Positions 18,385-27,861 of a stretch of 64,000 nucleotides of DNA are shown piece by piece; positions within the stretch are counted from its first letter, which is position 1; each line of letters starts with the position of its first letter. This stretch comes from JALEFZ01 sp038527485 (GTDB lineage: Bacteria; Bacteroidota; Bacteroidia; J057): positions 15,458-79,457 of the forward strand of contig JBCBFT010000021.1 in NCBI GenBank assembly GCA_038527485.1, read 5' to 3'. A model generated the notes under the pieces. The model made no database searches and was not told the DNA's origin. It saw only the letters and a list, made by a program, of their open reading frames with translations. The position numbers and the translations under genes were made by a program.

Positions 18385-20136
18385 ATGAAGGAATTGGTAA
18401 GTAAGGCTGAGTTTGTTCGAGCGACGCAGCTTGAGCGGTATGGAATGGCAGGAGTAGCAGGTCCTTTGATGCGCCTGACGGGTTTATTCAAATTCAATAA
18501 ACTATATCAAGAGATTCAGGAGAAAGAAGGGTTGGAATTTATAGACGCCTTCATGGAGCGAATGGACATAGAGGTAGAATGGGAAGGAAAAGGATTGCAA
18601 AAAATTCCAAAAGAAGGGCCTTTTATTACAATATCCAATCACCCTTTTGGGACATGGGATGGGTTGATTTTATTGAAACATCTCGCCAAAGATTGCCCAC
18701 ATTTTAAGGTCATGGCCAATCGCCTGGTCCAGCAAGTAGAGCCGATCAAAGATTATTTCATCTGGGTGAACCCCATGGAAGCACAAGGCTCCGCCATCAA
18801 TGTTGCAGGCATGAAACATGCCTTGGAGCACCTAAAGGCAGGGCATCCGCTAGGGCTTTTTCCTGCGGGAGAAGTATCGACCTTCCAGCCCAAGTCTCTC
18901 ACTGTCTCTGACAGAGCCTGGCAGCGCCCGGCCGTCAAACTGATCCAGAAAGCAGGCGTCCCCGTTATTCCCATTTATTTTTCGGGTGCCAATAGTCCTT
19001 TGTTTCACCTCATGGGCATGATTCATCCCCTATTTCGTACGGCTCAGATCCCACGTGAAAGCCTCAAAATGGCCCATTCCAAGGTCCGTGTACGCGTAGG
19101 CTCCCCCATCTCCGTACGAGACATCAAGCAAATTGACGGGGTAGACCGTCTTGGACGATACCTGCGTGCTAGAACGTATTCTATCGGGTCAAATCTGGAA
19201 GTGGGGACATTCTTCGGCAGCCGCAGCAGAAACAAGCCCACACAGAAAGAGCAACCCATCGTCGATCCAAGACCTCAGCATCTGATCCTTAAAGAAATAG
19301 AGGCACTTGGAGAAGAACATAAGCTCACATCACAAGCAGAATTTGATATTTATGTAGCTGCAGCGCAGCAGATTCCCAACCTGCTACAGGAGATCGGGAG
19401 ATCTCGCGAGGTCACATTCCGTAGCGTAGGCGAGGGCACTGGACAGTCCAAAGACTTGGATGAGTTTGACCTGTACTACCTACATCTGATCATGTGGGAT
19501 AGGGAAAATAAAAAAATCGTAGGTGCCTACAGGATGGGGCAAGGAGATTTGATCATCAAGAAATATGGCAAGCAAGGGTTTTATACCTCTTCCCTCTTTC
19601 ACATGAAAGATGATCTGGTTCCTGTATTACGCCAGTCTGTGGAGTTGGGAAGGTCTTTCATCATGGAAGAGTACCAACGCAAGCGACTGCCCTTGTTTCT
19701 GCTCTGGCGTGGGATCTACACCTTCCTTAAGGGGCAACCCCAATATCGCTACCTGATCGGGCCTGTGAGCATCAGCAACGATTACACCGATGTGGCCAAG
19801 AGCCTGATGGTGGCGATGATTGAACGCTATTTCTTTGATCCTGAGCTATCTCAGTATATCCAGCCGCGTAAGCAGTTTCGTCCCAAGATTCGAAAAATTG
19901 ACCTCAATGATCTCCTTGATGGGGTAGGGGATAACCTCAAGCAGATCGATCGATTGATAGAGGAAATCGAACCCAGCCATTTTCGCCTACCCGTACTCCT
20001 CAAAAAATACATTCGCCAAAATGCGCGGATCATCGGCTTCAATGTCGATCCGTTGTTCAACGATGCACTCGATGGTTTCATGGTGATGGATTTGACAGAA
20101 CTTCCCGAAGCGACTGAGGAGAATATGACCAAATAG
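18385..20136 (+). CDS. olsF: OlsF-like bifunctional amino-acid-lipid synthase (PlsC-like + GNAT-like acyltransferase)
   Basis: A 583-residue soluble/peripheral protein with two acyltransferase parts. Residues about 60-260 are PlsC/lysophospholipid acyltransferase-like: ISNHPFGTWDG carries the His and Asp of the acyltransferase motif (spaced by five residues, as in this subfamily) and LGLFPAGEVSTF is the substrate-binding block. Residues about 300-540 resemble the OlsB/hemolysin-type GNAT N-acyltransferase (VGAYRMGQG, ELGRSFIMEEYQRKR, LLWRGIYTFL). This order matches OlsF, which alone makes ornithine lipid: the C-terminal part N-acylates ornithine and the N-terminal part O-acylates the product. 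The product here could also be a glycine or other amino-acid lipid, so the symbol is provisional. Confidence 0.75.
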   Translation: MKELVSKAEFVRATQLERYGMAGVAGPLMRLTGLFKFNKLYQEIQEKEGLEFIDAFMERMDIEVEWEGKGLQKIPKEGPFITISNHPFGTWDGLILLKHLAKDCPHFKVMANRLVQQVEPIKDYFIWVNPMEAQGSAINVAGMKHALEHLKAGHPLGLFPAGEVSTFQPKSLTVSDRAWQRPAVKLIQKAGVPVIPIYFSGANSPLFHLMGMIHPLFRTAQIPRESLKMAHSKVRVRVGSPISVRDIKQIDGVDRLGRYLRARTYSIGSNLEVGTFFGSRSRNKPTQKEQPIVDPRPQHLILKEIEALGEEHKLTSQAEFDIYVAAAQQIPNLLQEIGRSREVTFRSVGEGTGQSKDLDEFDLYYLHLIMWDRENKKIVGAYRMGQGDLIIKKYGKQGFYTSSLFHMKDDLVPVLRQSVELGRSFIMEEYQRKRLPLFLLWRGIYTFLKGQPQYRYLIGPVSISNDYTDVAKSLMVAMIERYFFDPELSQYIQPRKQFRPKIRKIDLNDLLDGVGDNLKQIDRLIEEIEPSHFRLPVLLKKYIRQNARIIGFNVDPLFNDALDGFMVMDLTELPEATEENMTK

Positions 20137-20206
20137 GTAGCGCGCATTTTTCATCCTTCATGGCACATTTTTCATGAGACTTACGCTGGTGAGTCGGATA
20201 CACCTT

Positions 20207-20248
20207 GAAAAATGAAAAATGAAAAATGAAAAATGAAAAATGAAAAAT
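20207..20248. repeat. Six tandem copies of a 7-bp unit (GAAAAAT)
   Basis: Six perfect GAAAAAT units lie between the OlsF-like gene and the propeller gene. Two inverted copies (ATTTTTCAT) occur 40-65 bp upstream at about 20145 and 20166, so RNA across the region can fold back on itself; it may act as a loose terminator. It could also vary in copy number by slippage. Confidence 0.85.
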
Positions 20249-20351
20249 AGATCATGTCAGCTTTTGGGCATACTTTCTTTTAGATAAATTTTTATCATGG
20301 ATATTATTGTGGGTGAAATAAAAGTTTGAATACCCTCAACTATCCGGATCC

Positions 20352-22712
20352 ATGACCCTTCGTCTACGCATCCTTGCTCTCTTAACCACTATTTTCCTGC
20401 TACAATATTCTGCTATTGGTCAACTCCCTGTACCTGAGGCTGAAGCAGTATATGGCGGAAACATTCTTGCTATTACGGGGATCAAGACCTCTTCTACGAG
20501 CTCGCGCATCTTTGTGACGACTGAGAGCGCCAACTCGGCGTTTTTCATGGATGTAACACATAGCGGTGACAACGCTACCTTTGGAGATTTCCAAGTAGTC
20601 GGTGCACTAGATACAGAGGCAGGTTTTGGATCAGGTATCGAACAAATCGATGCACACACGACTTCGGGACATCTTTTCTTTATCCACCAAGGGTTTTTAT
20701 ACCACACAGATCCTACAAGTGATGTTGTACATTCTGTAGATGGGGCAGGTGTAGAGTCTTTATTGATAAGAGGAGATCACCTCTTCTACGTAAAAGGAGC
20801 CGAGCTGTATCATGGAATTTTAGATGTAAGCGGCAATTTTTCGGCAGGTATTGGCGCCCCTCTTTTGTTGCCTCCTGGTGTCAATCGGACCATACTCCGC
20901 ATTCATCCTACAAATCAGAAGCTCTACATATTTGGACAAGGAACTTCCCCCCTTTTGTACATTTCATCAGACGTGTATACCTGCTTACAGGCATCTACTA
21001 TCTTGAAAGATTATGCGCCCATCAGCTTGACAGGGATTGTCGAATGGACAGCTTTTGGGATTGCACCTGACGGACGTCGCTTCATAGCGGGTACCGACTC
21101 CAAGCAGAAGATCATCGCTTATGCAGACAACGATTCTGTCTGGACACACCACAACTTAGGCATCGGCGGTGCGCCTGGAAAGAACCTGGATTTTGGAGGC
21201 AAAGCCAGTAGGTATTCGGTTTACTATGGAAGTATTCATAACAATGATAACGGTCTCGTTGGCAGATGGAAGACCTCTGGTGCAATGGGACACGAAATCC
21301 ATCTCCATGGTGGTCCTGTATATGTTGATCCCCAAAACCCTGAGGTGGTCTATTTGAGTACAGACATGGGCATAGGAGTTTGGGATAATAGAGGCGAGCA
21401 GATTGTGGAGATCAATGAAGGGATAGAGGCTGTACAAGTCAATGGGATGGACATAGTTGCTCGAAAACAGATCGCATGGGTCGCTTCAAATTCGGGCATT
21501 CGAAAAGTGAGTAACTATCCCAACACACCCACTTGGTCTGCCCCTCATTTCCCCAATGGAGATCATACTCCTTATTATGCTGTGGCTATGTCAGGTCAAG
21601 ATACGCAGACTGTTTACGCTTGTAATCTCCGCGTATACAAAACGGAAGATGGGGCGCATTCTTGGCATCGCGTGTTCTCAGCCGAAGATCCGCCTTATGA
21701 TTTCCCTTCCACAGAAAACCTGACTACAGGCGCAGCGCGCATACAAGCTGTCAAAACATGCCCCCTCGACGAAAATATCGTCATGGTAGGTTATGAGATG
21801 GAGTGGGGAGAGAATGGAGGATTATTTTATTCGCTAGATGGAGGAATGACGTGGCAGCAACAACTTATCCAAGCTACTACCACAGGTTATGATGTGAATG
21901 TGAAAGACATCGTGTTTACGCAGGAAGGCATGGATACGGTAGCCTACATTGGCGTAGCTTATAACCATATGGTTGCAGGTGGTCATGCAATCTATCGTCT
22001 CGTCAAACATGGGACTTCATGGACCGTGATGCAAGACATGGGCAGTGGAGGCACAAGCACGGGATCAGCTATTATAGTCAGTGTTACGGACATTTCTCGA
22101 AGTCCAAGTGGAGATACGCTGGTAGCTTGTGGGATAGATATAGAAACGAATCATCCTGTAGTTTACTTCAAGGATTTGAAGGGGACGAATGTGTGGACGC
22201 CTTACACGACCTCTGGCTTTCCTTTTTCCCCAGGTAAAATCGTCAAATCCCTCACGTATGGAGTAGATACTGTATATGCAGCTGTCGACGAAGAGATATA
22301 CTATTTTTCTAAAGGAGCCTCATCGTGGACACGAGGGTATACCTATCCCTCAGGAACCCAAATTCAGTTTTTGCATGACGATGCCTTATGGGTAGGAACT
22401 GAGACGGGCTTATATGGGCATCGAGGAAAGGGAGTAACTACTGCTATTAACTCTCAGCCAGAGGTTTCGCTGATTCAAGCTGTGCCCAATCCTGTAGATG
22501 TTTTCCCTCTTGAGGTTCGCTTCCCCTCTTTATCTCAAGTACCTACAGAAATGCGCATCTACAACGCCGCAGGGCAGATGACCGCGGCTCGACGATTTGG
22601 CCCTGGGCAGATCTTCCTGCTAGATAAATATCCTTTTCCAGTACCAGGTGTATATTTGATTGAGGTCAGAAATGAAGGGGTAGAGACTGTGTTGAAAGTA
22701 GTGGTACAGTAA
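20352..22712 (+). CDS. T9SS-exported beta-propeller protein (Asp-box/BNR type)
   Basis: A 786-residue protein with a Sec signal peptide (cleavage likely after AIGQ). The long body of repeated short strands includes Asp-box motifs typical of sialidase/VPS10-like propellers (YSLDGGMTW and the looser YKTEDGAHSW). The C-terminal 80 residues (QAVPNPVDVFPLEV, then MRIYNAAGQM and GVYLIEVRNEG) form a type A sorting domain, so the protein should pass the outer membrane by the type IX system and be released or attached to anionic LPS. No catalytic residues of a glycosidase could be assigned; binding or structural roles are equally possible. Confidence 0.85.
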   Translation: MTLRLRILALLTTIFLLQYSAIGQLPVPEAEAVYGGNILAITGIKTSSTSSRIFVTTESANSAFFMDVTHSGDNATFGDFQVVGALDTEAGFGSGIEQIDAHTTSGHLFFIHQGFLYHTDPTSDVVHSVDGAGVESLLIRGDHLFYVKGAELYHGILDVSGNFSAGIGAPLLLPPGVNRTILRIHPTNQKLYIFGQGTSPLLYISSDVYTCLQASTILKDYAPISLTGIVEWTAFGIAPDGRRFIAGTDSKQKIIAYADNDSVWTHHNLGIGGAPGKNLDFGGKASRYSVYYGSIHNNDNGLVGRWKTSGAMGHEIHLHGGPVYVDPQNPEVVYLSTDMGIGVWDNRGEQIVEINEGIEAVQVNGMDIVARKQIAWVASNSGIRKVSNYPNTPTWSAPHFPNGDHTPYYAVAMSGQDTQTVYACNLRVYKTEDGAHSWHRVFSAEDPPYDFPSTENLTTGAARIQAVKTCPLDENIVMVGYEMEWGENGGLFYSLDGGMTWQQQLIQATTTGYDVNVKDIVFTQEGMDTVAYIGVAYNHMVAGGHAIYRLVKHGTSWTVMQDMGSGGTSTGSAIIVSVTDISRSPSGDTLVACGIDIETNHPVVYFKDLKGTNVWTPYTTSGFPFSPGKIVKSLTYGVDTVYAAVDEEIYYFSKGASSWTRGYTYPSGTQIQFLHDDALWVGTETGLYGHRGKGVTTAINSQPEVSLIQAVPNPVDVFPLEVRFPSLSQVPTEMRIYNAAGQMTAARRFGPGQIFLLDKYPFPVPGVYLIEVRNEGVETVLKVVVQ

Positions 22713-22778
22713 TAAGGTTACGGCAAGCAAGTAACTTGATCCTTAAATGTTGACAAAATTTTTCAATCGCATGATTCA

Positions 22779-23795
22779 CTACATTTCTTCTGCTGTATCC
22801 CCTTTCTGATTCGCTTCTCTTTTCGCCTCCTCTGCCATGACCTCCAGCTCTTGATTGCCCAGCATATTATATAGCGCATGAATCATGACGCCAAAACCAA
22901 CGCCAAAGATGATGAGCAAGGTGCTGATCCAGCCATCAAACGTGAACGAAAGCCGTATAAGTACAGTAGATACCACAAAACCCGCATTGCGTATCAAGAC
23001 GCTGTAACGATCCGTAAAATTCAGCGAAATAATCAGCAAGACCACATCTACCAGGATCAAGATCAGGAAGAAATCCTCGTAAAATACATTGTTGATATCC
23101 GATAGATCTTTGATGATCCCTTGATTGAATTGGGAGATCTCGATCAGCCATTCCCCAAAAGCAATGGCAGACAAGATGATGAGAAAAGGAAGAAGGATAA
23201 GGGTAGAAAACTTCTTCAGTGTAATGAAACGACTGTAGCGAGGAGAGGCAGGAATACGAGGCCTTGTACGCATCAGTTTGTAAAAAAGAAAAATCAAGTA
23301 GAAGATCACGACTACCCCTATCATGTCTGCCGCTAGGTCAAGGTTTTTGGCATTGGATAAAAAAGTCATGCTTTTATCCCAAACTCCTGTATCGGCAGTA
23401 GGCGGAACCACTTCTTCTACTTTAGTTCCTGTATAGTTAGATTCTACTTTCGCAATGTCCTTGAAAATCCTTCTGAGGACAATCAATGAAATAATTTCAT
23501 ATTGCTTTCCTATAGCAGTAGTAAAGGAGGAGGGGAGATAATAAACAAGGAGAAATACTTCAAAAATCAGGATGAAAGAGAAGGGGGTATAAACCGCCGA
23601 AATAGGATTGACGAGAAGTTCGCTGTGGATTCCCAGTGTCCCACTTTCAAAGTCGAAAATCAGGATAAGGCCTAAATGGATGAAAAATCCTAACAAAGCC
23701 AAGCCTATAATCACCCTTTCTAGCTGATGTTTGTAGTGGGGCTTGAAGATCCGATCAAACCACTTGTGTGTGAGGGTAGTAATGCGCATTGCCAT
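22779..23795 (-). CDS. Polytopic inner-membrane protein of unknown function
   Basis: A 338-residue protein with about seven hydrophobic helices, a basic amphipathic N-terminus and an acidic/basic charged C-terminal tail (EVMAEEAKREANQKG). A segment rich in aromatic residues (VYTPFSFILIFEVFLLVYYL) is followed by a basic stretch (IVLRRIFKDIAKVE), loosely reminiscent of S4-S5-type channel parts, but no selectivity filter or other diagnostic motif was found. The family is not recognised. It converges on the propeller gene with a gap of only 66 bp. Confidence 0.6.
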   Translation of the reverse strand: MAMRITTLTHKWFDRIFKPHYKHQLERVIIGLALLGFFIHLGLILIFDFESGTLGIHSELLVNPISAVYTPFSFILIFEVFLLVYYLPSSFTTAIGKQYEIISLIVLRRIFKDIAKVESNYTGTKVEEVVPPTADTGVWDKSMTFLSNAKNLDLAADMIGVVVIFYLIFLFYKLMRTRPRIPASPRYSRFITLKKFSTLILLPFLIILSAIAFGEWLIEISQFNQGIIKDLSDINNVFYEDFFLILILVDVVLLIISLNFTDRYSVLIRNAGFVVSTVLIRLSFTFDGWISTLLIIFGVGFGVMIHALYNMLGNQELEVMAEEAKREANQKGDTAEEM

Positions 23796-24360
23796 GAAAA
23801 GTCCAACTTCACGTATAACTTATTTGTTTGGTATAGAGCCATTTTAAAAGCGCCGAATCTGGAACTACTACCTGCAAGATTTTGGGGAAAAGAGGAAGTT
23901 ATTTTGGCTCGTGCTGTGAAGAAGAAAAGGTGATATTGCCTCCATTCTCCTTTAGCTCTATTTTTGGGTAAAATGAATGGCAACCCTACGCAAGACACTA
24001 TTTGCTACAGTCTCTAAAAAAGATTTACACTAGAATCTAATCTCTCATCAAAAAGGAGTATTTTTTCACACCTACTGACACAATGTCGCCTCCTTTCCTA
24101 TGAAATTTTGTCCTCCTGCTTATCTTATGAACAATGATCAAGCACTTTTGATCAGTTGTGAAACACGCTCATTCAATGTCATCGACAAAGGATGCAAGAT
24201 CTCCGTATCTAGATAAAAAGTTAGACTTGTGGGAAAGTTGCGAAAAGAATCGAACGATGAATATTTTTCCCCCCACAAATCTTTTATTAGAAGCAACCTC
24301 ACGAAATTTTGATAGGTCTTATAAACAGCTTTCGCGTACCCCCAAATAGTAGCTGAAGTC
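23796..24360. other. Divergent intergenic region upstream of the protease operon
   Basis: About 565 bp, AT-rich, between the leftward membrane-protein gene and the rightward caspase gene. It should contain the operon promoter, but no exact TAnnTTTG box was found. Short frames here have no family features. Confidence 0.5.
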
Positions 24361-26835
24361 ATGAAGAAGTCTACATTCGCTTTTATCCTTACATGTATCA
24401 TCCTCGGACTAGGTCTGCCCTCCCTAGCCCAGCAACACAAAGGACATCCCTTTGAAGAAGTAGGGCGCAACCTCTCCAAGAAGGGGAAGGAACTTCTGCG
24501 AATCGTAGACAATTACTCCCGAGCCCTCGCCAGCGATCCTTACAACGGAGGATACTACAACAACAGAGCAGCGGCTTATTTTGACAATGGGGACTACCGC
24601 AAAGCCATCCTAGATTATTCCAAAGCTATTCAGTTTACCGATAATAAGTACGTCAACCGCATGGCGCGGATGTACTACAAAAGAGGACTGTGCTACTATA
24701 TCTTGGGGGAACACAATAAAGCTGTAGTAGATTTCTCTTCTGCGATTTCATTCCGACCCGATATTTCTGATTCCTACTATTTCAGAGGAAAAGTCAGAGC
24801 CATGATCTTCAACCAGCAGAGTCTGGCACGCCAAGACTTCATGCGTGTACTAGATCTAGCAGATTCGCCCTCTGTGCAAAAATCTTTCAGCTATCTCTTC
24901 TTGAGCCAAGCGCAAAGAGCCGAAGGAGAAGCTTTTGCACTCCTACGCTCCATCCCACCGATCAACCGCATGGATATCGCGCTGATGAAATATAACATTG
25001 CAGGATTGAAAGCCTTGCAAGGGGATAGCTATCAAGCGATCCGCTACCTAGAAGAAGCCCTTAGAAATGGATATTCAGATAAGCAATGGCTCATCCGTGA
25101 CATCAATTTCCGTAGCCTTATTGATAACCGAGAATTTCACAATCTTCTGTATCGTTACGGCCTGAGATACCAACTAGATAATAGAGTACCGCTTTATGTG
25201 ACAGGGAAAGGCGTCCAATGTGATGAGCCCACGCCTGTACAGACTACGCGTCCGGCTGCCTTGCGTGGATACAGCCTCAACTTCTCCGACCCCAATCGCA
25301 ACAATCGCATAGACATTGGAGAAACGAGCTACATCGTATTTTCTCTAAAAAATGAAGGCCAAGGTGTGGGAAGGCAAGTCTCGATCTCTGTACAAGAAAT
25401 CAATCGTGTAACGGGACTAGACTATAAAAGAAACGTGGCCGTCGGTGACATGGACCCTGGAAGCCGCATAGACATCAAGATTCCTGTCAAAGGAATGACA
25501 GCTGACAAAAATGATGTAGCCGAGTTCGAAATTAATGTAAGGGAGCAGAATGGCTTCGACGCAAGACCCATGCGCATCAGCATACCTGTGAGTGCTTATA
25601 TGCCACCGATCATGGAGGTGACTGATTACAAATTTGCCTCTCAACTGGGAGGACGCGTACGACTAGGCGTGCCCATCATGCTCAAACTAGCTGTCAAAAA
25701 CAGCGGACAAGGAGCGGCTGAAGGTGTGCAAGTCAAGTTTGAATTGCCTGAAAATGTGTTCACCGCTGGGGAAGCAGCTTTTGACCTACAAAACATGGCC
25801 CCTGGAGAGATGCGCATTCTGGACTTCGAATTCTTTACCAATACAAGATATAGCTCTGATCTCATCCCCATCGTTGTACAGATTACGGATGCGAACGGAA
25901 AATATAAGAAGCGTCAAAACCTGATCCTGAAACTTGACGCACAATTAGAGGTCGCTGACCGTGTCGTGATTACTTCGGTACCTGACCCAGCTGTAGACAT
26001 CAAACCTCAGGATATACAGCTGACATCGGATGTCGATCGCAACATCCCGCGCTCAGGCAACCGCAACGCCAATGGGATCGCTGTCGTCATCGGCAATCGC
26101 GATTACCAGAATCCAGATGTACCACGCGTAGACTATGCGCTGCAAGATGCAGCCAGCATGCGCAAGTACCTCGAAGAGGCCTATGGCTTCGATCCTAACA
26201 ACATCATTTTCCTCTCGAACGCAACCCAGGCAGACTTTAATGGGACTTTCGGGACAAAGGATGACCACAAAGCGAGACTCTTCAATCTAGTTAAGGAAAA
26301 TGAGTCAGATGTCTTCGTATTCTACAGTGGACATGGAGCACCTGATCTAGAAACAGAGGAAGCCTACTTCGTTCCTGTAGACTGTGATCCTTCGCTCGTC
26401 CGATTCAATGGATACGCGATCAACACACTCTACAACAACCTAGCGAAGATTCCTTATCGCACATTGACCGTCGTACTCGATGCTTGCTTCAGTGGGACAT
26501 CTGATAGAGGAACACTGATACCCAGAGCTTCACTAGTGAGAATAAAATCTAGCGCGAACAGCATCTTCAAAGATCCCAAAGCGATGATCTTCACCTCTGC
26601 TACAGGAACACAGATCGCCTCTTGGTATCCAGAGCAGCAGCACGGACTCTTCACCTACTACTTCTTGAAGGGATTGCAGGGTGCGGCAAATGAAGACAAA
26701 GATCGAAAGCTGACATTGGGTGAAATGAAAGCTTATATCAACGACAATGTGCCTTACATGGCAAGAAGAATGAACAACCGGACGCAGACTCCAGAGGTCT
26801 TTGGAGCAGTGGAGGGTGTACTCTTAGACTATTAA
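24361..26835 (+). CDS. Exported TPR-CARDB-caspase protein (peptidase C14 family)
   Basis: An 824-residue protein with a Sec signal peptide (cleavage near LAQQ, residue 24-25). Domains in order: TPR units at about residues 50-260 (NNRAAAYFDNGDYRKAILDY and two further units), two CARDB-like Ig domains at about 295-410 and 415-530 (FSLKNEGQGVG, then LAVKNSGQGAAEG), and a caspase-fold protease at about 570-824. The catalytic dyad is His658 (FYSGHGAP) and Cys709 (LDACFSGT). The DACFSG context is that of metacaspase/paracaspase-like proteins, with basic P1 preference in known members. It heads a run of four rightward genes that all encode exported proteins, so processing or scaffolding of envelope proteins is likely. 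No T9SS tail is present, so it should remain in the periplasm. Confidence 0.9.
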   Translation: MKKSTFAFILTCIILGLGLPSLAQQHKGHPFEEVGRNLSKKGKELLRIVDNYSRALASDPYNGGYYNNRAAAYFDNGDYRKAILDYSKAIQFTDNKYVNRMARMYYKRGLCYYILGEHNKAVVDFSSAISFRPDISDSYYFRGKVRAMIFNQQSLARQDFMRVLDLADSPSVQKSFSYLFLSQAQRAEGEAFALLRSIPPINRMDIALMKYNIAGLKALQGDSYQAIRYLEEALRNGYSDKQWLIRDINFRSLIDNREFHNLLYRYGLRYQLDNRVPLYVTGKGVQCDEPTPVQTTRPAALRGYSLNFSDPNRNNRIDIGETSYIVFSLKNEGQGVGRQVSISVQEINRVTGLDYKRNVAVGDMDPGSRIDIKIPVKGMTADKNDVAEFEINVREQNGFDARPMRISIPVSAYMPPIMEVTDYKFASQLGGRVRLGVPIMLKLAVKNSGQGAAEGVQVKFELPENVFTAGEAAFDLQNMAPGEMRILDFEFFTNTRYSSDLIPIVVQITDANGKYKKRQNLILKLDAQLEVADRVVITSVPDPAVDIKPQDIQLTSDVDRNIPRSGNRNANGIAVVIGNRDYQNPDVPRVDYALQDAASMRKYLEEAYGFDPNNIIFLSNATQADFNGTFGTKDDHKARLFNLVKENESDVFVFYSGHGAPDLETEEAYFVPVDCDPSLVRFNGYAINTLYNNLAKIPYRTLTVVLDACFSGTSDRGTLIPRASLVRIKSSANSIFKDPKAMIFTSATGTQIASWYPEQQHGLFTYYFLKGLQGAANEDKDRKLTLGEMKAYINDNVPYMARRMNNRTQTPEVFGAVEGVLLDY

Positions 26836-27009
26836 CAGCTTCATGGATCAGTGACAGTATCATGGTTCACATTTCTGAACAATGACCACTGAAAAATGAA
26901 CACTTTAAAAGCGTGAGCTCGGAAATAGATATATACCTCATAGCCAGTGCGGTAAGCACCTATTGAGAGACCGACTCCTTAATCAAGATTTAAATCATTA
27001 ATCGAAAAG

Positions 27010-27726
27010 ATGAACATGAGACAGATTCTTTCTATCCTAACTGTGATGCTCGCACTGGCAATGGCCGTGCCCGCGAATGCACAATTGAGCCTCCGTAAAG
27101 AGGAGAAGCCCAAAAAAGAGCGTAAAGCAAATGAGCGTGCCGAAAAAGATGCCATCAAGGACATCAAGTCACGCGCAGTAAAAGAAGCCCGTAAGGAAGC
27201 CCGTAAAATCGGCAAGCAAGATTTCGTCACATTCCCTGGTAGCCTACCGATGGCCAAGCAGTTGGAGCGTGTATGGGTCATGCAGTACGAGCGCAACAAG
27301 GACGGTACGCCTAAGTACATCTTCGCAGACGGAAACGGTGTAGGTAAAACGCAGACAGCGACTGAATTGCAGGCAATGGAAGCGGCCAAGCTACAGCTAG
27401 CAGGACAGATCTCTAACGAGATCAACCAGATCGTCGAGTCCAAGATCGCCAACGAGCAGATCGACCGCGAGACAGGCCAGTCACTGACGAAATTTATCGC
27501 AGGTGGTAAGAACTACATCGTCCAGCACCTCGGATATGTTCGCCCTGAGTTCAAAGTATACCGCAACGTAGGGAAGAAGGACATGGAAGTATTCGTGAAA
27601 ATCGGATACAACGCGGAGGAAGCATTTAGAGCGGCTGAGCGCGCACTCGAAGCAAAGGCTCGTGCAGAGCTAGAAGAAGAAGCCGATCTCTTGATCGATG
27701 AAATCAACCGTCTACTCGACCGTTAA
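27010..27726 (+). CDS. Exported LPP20-like protein
   Basis: A 238-residue protein with a Sec signal peptide (VPANAQ), followed by a very basic/acidic coiled segment (residues 30-75) and a compact domain with an alanine-rich helix (TATELQAMEAAKLQLAGQIS) typical of LPP20-like envelope proteins. It ends in another charged alpha-helix (ERALEAKARAELEEE) that could form a coiled coil. It starts 174 bp after the caspase gene and precedes the DUF4384-like gene. It has no catalytic motif and may be a scaffold or substrate for the two proteases of the cluster. Confidence 0.7.
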   Translation: MNMRQILSILTVMLALAMAVPANAQLSLRKEEKPKKERKANERAEKDAIKDIKSRAVKEARKEARKIGKQDFVTFPGSLPMAKQLERVWVMQYERNKDGTPKYIFADGNGVGKTQTATELQAMEAAKLQLAGQISNEINQIVESKIANEQIDRETGQSLTKFIAGGKNYIVQHLGYVRPEFKVYRNVGKKDMEVFVKIGYNAEEAFRAAERALEAKARAELEEEADLLIDEINRLLDR

Positions 27727-27738
27727 TCCATAGTATAG

Positions 27739-27779
27739 GCCAGCCCACGCTGTGCGATGTATAGCGTGACTGGCTTTTT
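27739..27779 (+). terminator. Hairpin between genes 2 and 3 of the protease cluster
   Basis: Arms GCCAGCCCACGCT and AGCGTGACTGGC, followed by TTTTT. It would end or attenuate transcripts after the LPP20-like gene. The downstream gene then needs readthrough or its own promoter. The following sequence (27818-27852) repeats TCTCGATTCTC-type units, also found near 55601 and 63650. Confidence 0.7.
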
Positions 27780-27861
27780 AGAACCGATAACAGGGGCACG
27801 AGACCCCAGAGATAATATCCATCTCGATTCTCGTCTCTCGATTCTCACTTCTCAAAACATC

